In this document: piece by piece, positions 36,338-43,471 of the stretch
Layout: each line of letters opens with the position of its first letter
How positions within the stretch are numbered: position 1 is the first letter of the stretch
Source: Chloroflexota bacterium
GTDB lineage: Bacteria; Chloroflexota; Dehalococcoidia; FW602-bin16
DNA: 64,000 bases
Reading direction: 5' to 3'
Assembly (NCBI GenBank): GCA_004297765.1
Contig: SCTZ01000170.1
Coordinates: forward strand, 37,308 to 101,307
The notes under the pieces: model-generated
What the model was told of the DNA's origin: nothing
Seen by the model: only the letters and a program-made list of their open reading frames with translations
Database searches by the model: none
Program-made: the position numbers and the translations under genes

Positions 36338-36958
36338 TCACTGACCGTCTCCCTCTGCGGCCAGACGCTCGGCCCGTGCCAGATCCTCGCGCGTGTTGAC
36401 GTTGAAGAAGCTAAGCAGCCGCGGGTCGAACCGTTCGACCTCGTTCTGCTCAACGTAACGAACCTTCACCTGCGGGAGGAACTTGATGATCTGGCGATCG
36501 TGCGCCAGCAGCAGCGTACGCATGGGGGTCAGACAGGTAGTCGCATATATGGCATGCAGCGGCTCCAGCACGTCGTCCAGCCTGGGGATCACGACATCAT
36601 AGCGCTCGGAGCCTTCGACGATGTAGGCGAGCAGGTCATGGTTCAGAAACGGCATGTCGCAGCCCACAACGAGGCTGTGGTCCGTCTTGGCAGCTTGAAC
36701 CCCGGTGTACACTCCGCCCAGCGCACCACCATCGGGAAAGGCATCCACGACGGTGCGCCACGCGCCAACCTTCCCGTACAGGGAAACCTCCTCCTCCGTG
36801 TTGACGACGAGCAAGGTTTCCACGCTCACAGGCTGGACGCGCTCCGCTACACGCTGTAGGATAGCTCTTCCTCCCACTTCCACCAGCGCCTTATTGGTTC
36901 CCAGCCTGCGGCTCTTGCCGCCGGCCAGAATGACGGTTGTCAGAGCCGGCTTGCTCAA
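36338..36958 (-). CDS. mobA: Molybdenum cofactor guanylyltransferase MobA
   Basis: The product has 206 residues with the nucleotidyltransferase motif LAGGKSRRLGTNKAL (11-25), GGVYTGVQAA and VVGCDMPFL. MobA adds GMP to molybdopterin to make the bis-MGD cofactor. It starts at TTG with GGAG 4-5 bases upstream and is the first gene after a good promoter. Together with moeA and mobB it implies molybdoenzymes, none of which is in this window. Confidence 0.94.
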   Translation of the reverse strand: MSKPALTTVILAGGKSRRLGTNKALVEVGGRAILQRVAERVQPVSVETLLVVNTEEEVSLYGKVGAWRTVVDAFPDGGALGGVYTGVQAAKTDHSLVVGCDMPFLNHDLLAYIVEGSERYDVVIPRLDDVLEPLHAIYATTCLTPMRTLLLAHDRQIIKFLPQVKVRYVEQNEVERFDPRLLSFFNVNTREDLARAERLAAEGDGQ

Positions 36959-36993
36959 GGAACTCCAACCATGGTATTGAGAATCAGTTAGCT

Positions 36994-37022
36994 ATTGTAA
37001 CACTTCGGGCGTGCTTTTCCAA
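36994..37022 (-). promoter_or_regulatory. Sigma70-like promoter of the mobA-moeA-mobB cluster
   Basis: On the minus strand TTGGAA (37017-37022), 17-base spacer, TACAAT (36994-36999), about 35 bases before the mobA start. It diverges from the promoter of the radical SAM gene. Confidence 0.65.
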
Positions 37023-37075
37023 TATAGGCCGGGCAGGCAATCTGTTTTTGCTTCGCCAGTTCCCGTCGGCTGTCG

Positions 37076-37105
37076 TTGAGCCATGCCGAGCAGATGAACT
37101 ATAAT
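37076..37105 (+). promoter_or_regulatory. Sigma70-like promoter of the radical SAM-yggS-proC-yggT operon
   Basis: TTGAGC (37076-37081), 18-base spacer, TATAAT (37100-37105). The start of transcription near 37112 rules out the upstream ATG at 37104 and supports the ATG at 37128 with its GGAGG. Confidence 0.75.
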
Positions 37106-37127
37106 GTGGCGGTCGGAGGCCACGCGC

Positions 37128-38825
37128 ATGTCATCCAGCCCTGCCTGGAGCCAGATCGCTCTGCTGAAGAGCGTTGTCGCCAAAGAGACTGGGACCATTC
37201 TCAAACCCTGGGGTGGTCGTCTTCCGTTTGCGCTGGTCTACCCAAACAAATACTACGCGGGCATGTCCAACCTGGGTTTCCAGACCATTTATCAGTTGCT
37301 CAACTCACACTCGCAGGTGGTCTGTGAGCGTGTCTTCGCGGAGCCCGGTGGTCAGATGGACGCGGATGGACGGGGTGAGTGGATCACAGCCGATGAAGTC
37401 GAGCGGCGGACGACCGCGGGACCACGGCACCTACCACTCCTGTCGCTCGAATCCCAGCGTCCCCTGGACGACTTCCCGATCGTGGCCTTTTCAGTCTCCT
37501 ACGAGCTCGACTATCTGAACGTCGTCCAGGCCTTACAGCGCTCTGATCTGCCCCTGCTCTCCGCGGATCGCGACGACCACGATCCTATCGTGTTGGCCGG
37601 CGGTCCCTGCCTGTCGGCGAACCCGGAGCCGCTTGCCCCGTTTATCGACTGCATAGCCATTGGGGAGGGGGAGGTTATCGTTCCCGAGCTGGTCAGGGTC
37701 CTGAGCGAGTTGCAGGGCGCGTCACGCGAGGCGATCCTGCGGGCCATGGCCGATGTGCCAGGTCTCTACGTTCCGCTGTATCCTCGTTCCGTTCGTCGTC
37801 AATCCCTAGCAGACCTGAACAGTTGCCAGACCACGTCCGTCGTGCTTACTCCGCAGACTGAGCTGGGCGATATGTACATGCTGGAGATTGCGCGCGGCTG
37901 CGCTCGTGGCTGCCGGTTTTGCCTTGCCGGCTATAGCTTTGCGCCCATGCGCTGGCGGAGCGTGGAGGGTCTGATCGACACGGCGCAGGCAGGTCTGTCC
38001 TTCCGCAAGCGCATTGGATTGGTGGGCGCGGCCGTCTCCGATCATCCACAGATCGACGAGTTGATTCGACGTTTGCGTGCTATGGACGCTGAAGTGGCTG
38101 TTTCTTCCATTCGCGCTGAGCGCCTCTCTGAGACGCTGGTGCAAGCGCTGGTCGAGAGCGGCGTGCATACCCTGACGATCGCTCCTGAGGCAGCGACACC
38201 TCGCCTGCGGCGGGTCATAGCGAAAGGCCTACGTGACGAGCAGATCGAGCGAGCGGTCGATATAGCAGGAAGCAAAGGCGTGCGGCGACTCAAGCTATAT
38301 TTCATGATCGGACTGCCTTCAGAGAGTGATGACGATGCTCAGGCTATAGTGGACCTGAGCTTACGCCTCCAAGAGCGCCTGCATCGCTACGCACGGGCGG
38401 GTGAGGTCGTTGTAAATATGACGCCTTTTGTCCCCAAGGCCGCCACACCCTTCCAGTGGAGCGCGATGGAGCAGTGCGAGATCCTGGAGCAGCGTCTTGC
38501 CTCTATCCGACGCGGTCTGTCCAGCCATCGCATTCGGTCGCGGGCCGAGAGCCCGGCTTGGAGCATCATTCAGGGTCTGCTGGCTCGGGGGGATGCTCGG
38601 GTGGGCGCCATGCTTCCCCACGTTCGGAAGAATTCGATCGCCGCCTGGACGCGGTCTATACGTGAGGCGGAGCTGGATATGGTGGAGTACCTGCACCGTG
38701 AGCGCGATCTGGACGAAGTTCTTCCCTGGTCGCGCATTGACCCCGCTCTGAGACCAGAGCTTCTACGGCGAGAGCGCCTAGCCGCGAGCGAGCTCGCTGG
38801 TTGCGGTCCGGAGTGTGAAGGATGA
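37128..38825 (+). CDS. Radical SAM protein with B12-binding-like N-terminal region
   Basis: The product has 565 residues. The radical SAM cluster motif CARGCRFC gives C258, C262 and C265, spacing CxxxCxxC. The N-terminal region (PFALVYPNKYYAGMSNLGFQ, later VLAGGPCLSANPEPLAPF and GEGE) is the cobalamin-binding-like fold of the TIGR03960/YgiQ-like family, whose substrates are unknown. In other bacteria such proteins lie fused or next to a TIGR03936-like partner; none is seen here. The ATG with GGAGG 8 bases upstream is chosen. It is the first gene of a four-gene operon and overlaps yggS by 4 bases. Confidence 0.88.
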   Translation: MSSSPAWSQIALLKSVVAKETGTILKPWGGRLPFALVYPNKYYAGMSNLGFQTIYQLLNSHSQVVCERVFAEPGGQMDADGRGEWITADEVERRTTAGPRHLPLLSLESQRPLDDFPIVAFSVSYELDYLNVVQALQRSDLPLLSADRDDHDPIVLAGGPCLSANPEPLAPFIDCIAIGEGEVIVPELVRVLSELQGASREAILRAMADVPGLYVPLYPRSVRRQSLADLNSCQTTSVVLTPQTELGDMYMLEIARGCARGCRFCLAGYSFAPMRWRSVEGLIDTAQAGLSFRKRIGLVGAAVSDHPQIDELIRRLRAMDAEVAVSSIRAERLSETLVQALVESGVHTLTIAPEAATPRLRRVIAKGLRDEQIERAVDIAGSKGVRRLKLYFMIGLPSESDDDAQAIVDLSLRLQERLHRYARAGEVVVNMTPFVPKAATPFQWSAMEQCEILEQRLASIRRGLSSHRIRSRAESPAWSIIQGLLARGDARVGAMLPHVRKNSIAAWTRSIREAELDMVEYLHRERDLDEVLPWSRIDPALRPELLRRERLAASELAGCGPECEG

Positions 38826-39517
38826 GCGAGCTGACAGAGAATCTCCAGCGCATTCAGGCGCGTGTCCGAGCAGCCGCGGAGCGTGTGGACCGGGATCCCT
38901 CCGAGGTGCGCGTCATCGCGGTCACCAAGACTATGCCGCCGGCGCGGATCGCGCAGGCCCATGCGGCGGGCATCTACGACTTCGGTGAGAACAGGGTGCA
39001 GGAGGCGATGGAGAAGCAGACGCTCCTATCATCTCTGTCGCCTCAACCGACCTGGCATCTGGCTGGCCATCTTCAGTCCAACAAGGTGAAGACAGCCCTG
39101 AACCTATTTGCTATAATACACAGCGTTGACTCTGTGCGACTGGCCGAGACCATAGCGCGGCTCGCTCGCAAGCCGGTTCGCGTTCTTCTCCAGGTCAACG
39201 TGGCCGGGGAAAGTAGCAAGCAGGGGTTCTCGCTGGACGGAGCCGCGCACGGGAATGGGTCGCAAGAAGACCTTCACGAGTCCTTCCAGCGGATCCTACG
39301 ACTTCCGATGATCCAGGTCGAGGGACTGATGACGATCGCCCCTCTCGTATCCGATCCCGAGCTGGTTCGTCCCATCTTTCGTCGCTTGCGGGCGGAACGT
39401 GACGCCCTCAACCTGCGCCACCTGTCTATGGGTATGACCGATGACTTCGAGGTGGCTATCGAGGAAGGGGCGACGATGGTGCGCATCGGCAGGGCTATTT
39501 TCGGTGAGAGAGGCTGA
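38822..39517 (+). CDS. yggS: PLP homeostasis protein YggS/PROSC family
   Basis: The product has 231 residues. It is the alanine-racemase-like N-terminal fold with the PLP lysine K36 in VIAVTKTMPP, then DFGENRVQEA, WHLAGHLQSNKVK, VNVAGESSKQG and LSMGMTDDFEVAIEEG. YggS binds PLP and balances its supply; no enzymatic turnover is known. It overlaps the radical SAM gene (ATGA), and proC follows after 8 bases, the classic yggS-proC neighbourhood. Confidence 0.95.
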   Translation: MSELTENLQRIQARVRAAAERVDRDPSEVRVIAVTKTMPPARIAQAHAAGIYDFGENRVQEAMEKQTLLSSLSPQPTWHLAGHLQSNKVKTALNLFAIIHSVDSVRLAETIARLARKPVRVLLQVNVAGESSKQGFSLDGAAHGNGSQEDLHESFQRILRLPMIQVEGLMTIAPLVSDPELVRPIFRRLRAERDALNLRHLSMGMTDDFEVAIEEGATMVRIGRAIFGERG

Positions 39518-39525
39518 GGAGACAG

Positions 39526-40338
39526 ATGCGAATAGCAGTCATTGGCGCTGGTGTTATGGGCGAGGTGATCGCCACCAGCATTATCGAGAAAGGAGTCGCA
39601 ACAGTCGAGTCGGTCGTTGCCAGCGATCCCGAGCTGACCCGACGTCAGTGCATCTCCGAACGGTGCGGGATCGCTACCATGGCAGAGAACCGCAGGGCGA
39701 TTCAGGATGCTGACGTGATCCTGCTGACGATCAAGCCACAAACCCTGCCCTTTATCTGCCATGATCTGGCTGGGCACATTGCGCCTGATCAGCTCGTGCT
39801 CTCCATCATCGCGGGCACGACCATCCACACGCTGTGCGAGGGATTGCTTCATGCCTCCGTGGTGCGGGCCATGCCCAATATGCCAGCCCAAATAGGGCAG
39901 GGCATGAGCCTCTGGATGGCCACGCCGGATGTCACGCCCGAGCAAAAGGAGCAGGCCCAATCTATCCTGGCGGCCATGGGCAACGAGTTCGAGGTGCACG
40001 AAGAGAAGTACCTGGACATGGCGACCGCCGTAAGCGGCAGTGGACCGGCCTATGTCTTTCTGTTCATCGAGGCTATGATCGACGCCGCCGTGCACATCGG
40101 GTTTTCCCGGCCCATGGCCCATGATCTAGTTATGCAAACTGTGAATGGATCGGCAGCCTATGCCCAGCGCTCTGGCAAACATCCTGCTGATCTACGAAAC
40201 ATGGTGACCTCACCCGGTGGTACGACCACGGAAGCGCTGCTTGCGCTCGAATCCGCCGGTTTTCGGGCCGCCATGACAAAGGCCGTCTTGGCTGCCTATG
40301 ACAAGACGAGAGCGCTGGGAGGAGTATCTTCCAAGTGA
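39526..40338 (+). CDS. proC: Pyrroline-5-carboxylate reductase
   Basis: The product has 270 residues with Rossmann motif IGAGVMG (6-12), then ILLTIKPQ, AVSGSGPAYVFLFIEAM and VTSPGGTTTEALLALESAGF, the standard P5CR signature. It performs the last step of proline synthesis using NAD(P)H. The stop overlaps the yggT start (GTGA). Confidence 0.96.
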   Translation: MRIAVIGAGVMGEVIATSIIEKGVATVESVVASDPELTRRQCISERCGIATMAENRRAIQDADVILLTIKPQTLPFICHDLAGHIAPDQLVLSIIAGTTIHTLCEGLLHASVVRAMPNMPAQIGQGMSLWMATPDVTPEQKEQAQSILAAMGNEFEVHEEKYLDMATAVSGSGPAYVFLFIEAMIDAAVHIGFSRPMAHDLVMQTVNGSAAYAQRSGKHPADLRNMVTSPGGTTTEALLALESAGFRAAMTKAVLAAYDKTRALGGVSSK

Positions 40339-40598
40339 TAATTCTAATTAACTTCGTATCTATCCTGGTCCAGGTGCTTAGCTTCGCCGTCTTCATCCGA
40401 GCGCTGCTGTCCTGGTTTCCGGTCAAGCCCGACAATCCGCTGGTGGTGATCCTCTTTCAGATCACGGAGCCGGTTCTCGCCCCCCTGCGGAAGGTTGTGC
40501 CCATGGTCGGCATGATGGACATCACGCCACTGGTCGCCATCATCGTTCTTCAGATCGTGAGCGGCTTGATCGGCCAACTCGCCTATTATTACTATTGA
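40335..40598 (+). CDS. yggT: YggT family membrane protein
   Basis: The product has 87 residues and two hydrophobic helices around a short loop with SWFPVKPDNPLVVILFQITEPVLAPLRKVVP, the YggT signature. The family is linked to osmotic or division functions, with no defined activity. It starts at GTG overlapping proC. In many genomes yggU follows directly; here an accessory island intervenes and yggU is 6.5 kb away on the other strand. Confidence 0.92.
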   Translation: MIILINFVSILVQVLSFAVFIRALLSWFPVKPDNPLVVILFQITEPVLAPLRKVVPMVGMMDITPLVAIIVLQIVSGLIGQLAYYYY

Positions 40599-40721
40599 TT
40601 GATGGCGGAGATGCTCCTCACATCGGTGGGAGCATACTGGTCGTTCCAGTTGGCTGCGAGTTTTTTACCAACGGCGTCAAGTGGTTCGGCCGTCACCTAA
40701 CCCTGGGCGATAGCGCCACGC

Positions 40722-40857
40722 GTGGGGGCGCAATTCATTGCGCCCAGCGGCCTTCCGCTTACCACTTGCTCCGCTTCCGCCACCACACCCCGCGGACTTC
40801 GCCTAACCCGCCACGCTGCCACCCGCCCCCCAGGGCGCAATGAATTGCGCCCCTACG
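40722..40857. repeat. REP-like palindromes in inverted orientation (about 136 bases)
   Basis: GGGCGCAATGAATTGCGCCC-type palindromes at 40722-40745 and 40833-40857 face each other across about 90 bases. The unit resembles the doublet at 15.8 kb but with a longer spacer. The right palindrome contains the stop codon of the RAYT gene. Nothing else is recognised between yggT and the transposase. Confidence 0.8.
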
Positions 40858-41776
40858 AGCCAGGCGTGCGCCCCCACGGATGAGGTGCGCATCCCGACAG
40901 ATGAGATGAGCGGCCCGACGGATGGGGCACGTATGGACCATTCGCCTTGGAGGACGGTGAGCTTCGACGCTGCACCTCCGGATTCTCCTCGTCCTCTGCC
41001 CAACGGGCCGGATTATTGGCGATGTACTCGCGAACCCGATCCAAATCCGCCTCATCCCGAACAACGTGCTCGTAATAGTTCCTCTGCCACCCGAACCCCG
41101 CATACCCCGCTACCCGTATCGCCCGCGTAGTCGCTGCCTTAAACGCCCGAACGACCTCTCCCAGCGTAGGGGCGCGATTCATCGCGCCATGTCCCAGCGT
41201 TCCGCCTTGCCCCTCCGCCGCACCCTGTCCTACCATTTCCTCTCGTCCCACCGTAGGGGCGCAATTCATTGCGCCCTCGGCCGAACGCCCAGCAGGAGGA
41301 CTGTTACCAGCCCCAGCCGCCGTCCCAGGCCCATCGCCCAACGTCGTATCACGCCTCGGGAAACGATCCATCGCATGGGCGTCGCTGTGAACAACGTCCG
41401 CTGGTCGACCGATCGTGCGCATGCTGGGCGCAATGAATTGCGCCCCTACCGATGAGGGATCCGCCCCCATGATCGAGGTACTCGCCCCTGCGGGCGAGGT
41501 GTGCATCCCCGCGAAGAGGATGAGGACATGGAGGTGATTGGGCATGATGACGTACTGATCCAACACGATGCCAGAGAAGCGCCCCGGCAATTTCAGCAAC
41601 TCCGGTCGCGTTATCTCGCCGACCTTGTTGAGGCGCATCTCCCCATCCGCGATCTCACCGAACACGCACTGACGATCCAACGCGCAGATGGTCACAAAGT
41701 AAGCGCCAGCCTGGGCGTAATCGTATCCCTTCAGGCGGATGGACCGGCGATGGTGCACAGCGGGATCGTACCGCAT
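40853..41776 (-). CDS. REP-associated tyrosine transposase (RAYT, IS200-like Y1 superfamily) with an inserted low-complexity region
   Basis: The product has 307 residues. The HUH motif is MPNHLHVL (H81, H83) and the catalytic tyrosine lies in WQRNYYEHVVRDE (Y234/Y235), followed by YIANNPARW, which is diagnostic of RAYTs. Such enzymes cut and join single-stranded REP hairpins. Between about residues 91 and 207 there is an insertion absent from ordinary members; it contains [15 protein letters not shown] and GAMNRAP, the translations of three REP palindromes. The stop codon is also inside a REP. The ATG has GAGGAGG 4 bases upstream. Whether the protein still folds is uncertain. Confidence 0.85.
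   Translation of the reverse strand: MRYDPAVHHRRSIRLKGYDYAQAGAYFVTICALDRQCVFGEIADGEMRLNKVGEITRPELLKLPGRFSGIVLDQYVIMPNHLHVLILFAGMHTSPAGASTSIMGADPSSVGAQFIAPSMRTIGRPADVVHSDAHAMDRFPRRDTTLGDGPGTAAGAGNSPPAGRSAEGAMNCAPTVGREEMVGQGAAEGQGGTLGHGAMNRAPTLGEVVRAFKAATTRAIRVAGYAGFGWQRNYYEHVVRDEADLDRVREYIANNPARWAEDEENPEVQRRSSPSSKANGPYVPHPSGRSSHLSGCAPHPWGRTPGS
41166..41449. repeat. Three REP palindromes inside the RAYT coding frame
   Basis: Copies lie at 41166-41189 (variant with CGATTCATCG core), 41253-41276 and 41426-41449. All keep the frame open, and their translations appear as AQFIAP or AMN(C/R)AP in the transposase insertion. Confidence 0.85.
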
Positions 41777-41895
41777 CGAACCTCCTCATGGCACACGAAA
41801 ACAGAAACGTCTCCCGGCCTTCAGGTCTCGCCACCCGGAAAACCGACACCCCAGGCATGCACAGATGGTCCAACCATGCACCGGACCATCCGCTC

Positions 41896-41919
41896 GTAGG
41901 GGCGGCATTCATGACGCCC
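41896..41919. repeat. Variant REP palindrome (GGCGGCATTCATGACGCCC core)
   Basis: It lies about 120 bases upstream of the RAYT start. The same variant occurs at 43102-43125 upstream of the RAYT fragment, so the two transposase copies share this 5' flank. The rest of 41777-42009 is RAYT 5' leader with no gene. Confidence 0.7.
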
Positions 41920-42009
41920 TGGGGTGGGGCGCGAACAGCCCTCGCTCATGTACCACGCTATGTGGCTAAACACCACTGCGACGCCCCATAAACCGCAGGA
42001 ATCCTACCT

Positions 42010-42330
42010 TCAGTCCGCCTTGCGGATCCTGACCGGGATCAGCTCGCCGCGTGCCTTGGACTGGCCCAGGTAGCCGAGCCCCTGGACCTGGCGGCGGAAC
42101 TCCGACGGAGTGTAGCAGTGCAAGTCGAGACCTATGCCCCAACCTCCGGCCTGGCGCCACAGCTTTCGCCGATCCAGCGCGCGCTCGAACCGGGGTTGTG
42201 CTCCGAAGGCTTCCGCCACGGCTACGAGATCATAGTCGCTATCGGGACGGGCCGCGCCGCGTGCACGTGAGCCAAAGAGGTAGACGCGCGCACCATACCG
42301 CTCGCGCAGCAGGCGGGCGAACTCGACCAC
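42010..42330 (-). CDS. MNT-type minimal nucleotidyltransferase (antitoxin of HEPN/MNT pair)
   Basis: The product has 106 residues from a GTG that overlaps the HEPN stop by one base (TAGTG). The nucleotidyltransferase motif LFGSRARGAARPDSDYDL gives G20, S21 and D32/D34. In HEPN/MNT modules the MNT partner neutralises the HEPN ribonuclease, in some cases by AMPylation (family knowledge). An ATG 19 codons upstream (125 residues) is an alternative start. It is acquired-looking, inside the RAYT island. Confidence 0.85.
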   Translation of the reverse strand: MVEFARLLRERYGARVYLFGSRARGAARPDSDYDLVAVAEAFGAQPRFERALDRRKLWRQAGGWGIGLDLHCYTPSEFRRQVQGLGYLGQSKARGELIPVRIRKAD

Positions 42331-42755
42331 TAGCGGGTCTCGGATTGCGCTTTTCGCGGCGGGCGCTGGAGCAGCTTGCGCACCCATTCGATCACCTTCT
42401 CAGCGTTCTGGATCGCGGCGGCCGCTTCGGGTTCACCCACCAACTCCGCTGGAATTGGCTCTGTGATGTCACCAGACGGATAGCGGGTTTGCTCAAACAG
42501 AGGCTCGAGTCGATCCAGCGCGTCATCGACCGCGGTCGGAAGCGGACCCGTGCACTCGGCCACACGCTCGGCTATTTCGGGCAGGCGATGATTCCAGGGC
42601 GGTTCCTCACCTCTCAGGTGCCAGTGAGCGGCCTTGAGGGCTTTCTCGGTGGCCTGGTGGGCGAAGTTTGCCGCGGCGTAGTGGCCACGAGGCTGCAGGG
42701 TCAGTCGTGCAACCTCGAGATCCCGCTCGGACTGCTCCCACAGCCGTTGTCCCAT
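42330..42755 (-). CDS. HEPN-domain protein (toxin of HEPN/MNT pair)
   Basis: The product has 141 residues and is all-helical, with WEQSERDLEVARLTL...HYAAANFAHQATEKALKAAH typical of HEPN proteins. An R-x4-6-H-like segment is not clear-cut; NHRLPEI is the nearest. Known HEPN toxins cleave RNA. The ATG chosen starts at MGQRLWEQSERDL; a longer frame begins 26 codons upstream within the RAYT fragment's 3' end but adds only basic low-complexity sequence. It is directly followed by the MNT gene. Confidence 0.83.
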   Translation of the reverse strand: MGQRLWEQSERDLEVARLTLQPRGHYAAANFAHQATEKALKAAHWHLRGEEPPWNHRLPEIAERVAECTGPLPTAVDDALDRLEPLFEQTRYPSGDITEPIPAELVGEPEAAAAIQNAEKVIEWVRKLLQRPPRKAQSETR

Positions 42756-42819
42756 GGACACTGCTCGGTCGCCAGCGCCGCCTTTCCGCGATCTGGACTG
42801 TCTGCCTCTTTCCACAGTC

Positions 42820-42984
42820 TCAGTATATCTCATACGCGGGAGTCCGTTCCAGGTCCGCGATCTCTCTGAACACGCCCTGGCGATCCAACGCGCAGATGGT
42901 CACGAAGTAGGCCCCGGCCTGGGCGTAATCGTATCCTTTCAAGAGGATAGATCGGCGATGGTGCTTGTCCGGATCGTAGCGCAT
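42820..42984 (-). pseudogene. RAYT transposase N-terminal fragment
   Basis: The fragment reads MRYDPDKHHRRSILLKGYDY... for 54 codons, nearly identical to the first 44 residues of the RAYT at 41.8 kb, then runs into unrelated sequence and a stop. The Shine-Dalgarno and 5' flank, including the variant REP, are duplicated too. It lacks the HUH motif and tyrosine, so it is a dead remnant just upstream of the HEPN gene, perhaps supplying its upstream region. Confidence 0.8.
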
Positions 42985-43471
42985 CGAACCTCCTCATGGC
43001 ATGCGGGAACGTGAACGTCTCCCGACCTCGGAGTTTCGCCACCCGGAACCGACATCTCAGGCATGCACAGATCATCTAACCATGCATTAGACCATCCGCT
43101 CGTAGGGGCGGCATTCATGACGCCCCGTGACCTGGGCTATCGGCAGAACGCTGTCAAAGAGCAGCAGCATCTGCCTCAATCACGGAATCTCCTGGCCAAT
43201 CGCTTGAGATCTCTCAGGGTTGCCCGGTCGCGGTTGCAATATCCGTGAGGGTGCTCGCATGCACATCCGGCTCCGTCAGCACCTTCTGACTCGCAAGAGA
43301 AACCGTCGACTTAATGATTGGGGATGGTGGCACATCGGACAAACCTTCCCATTGATGCGCACCTCGTTCACTTGCCATAACTAGGCGAGGCGTCCTAATC
43401 GCGAGAACACAGACCCAGCACCCGTACTCAAACGCCTTGGAAGCAAGTCAAGCCATCCGCGAGCACATCGG
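42985..43471. other. Intergenic region with one variant REP, no gene seen
   Basis: Apart from the RAYT 5' flank and the variant palindrome at 43102-43125, the 340 bases from 43130 to 43471 show no coding frame, promoter or repeat that I recognise. Confidence 0.5.
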
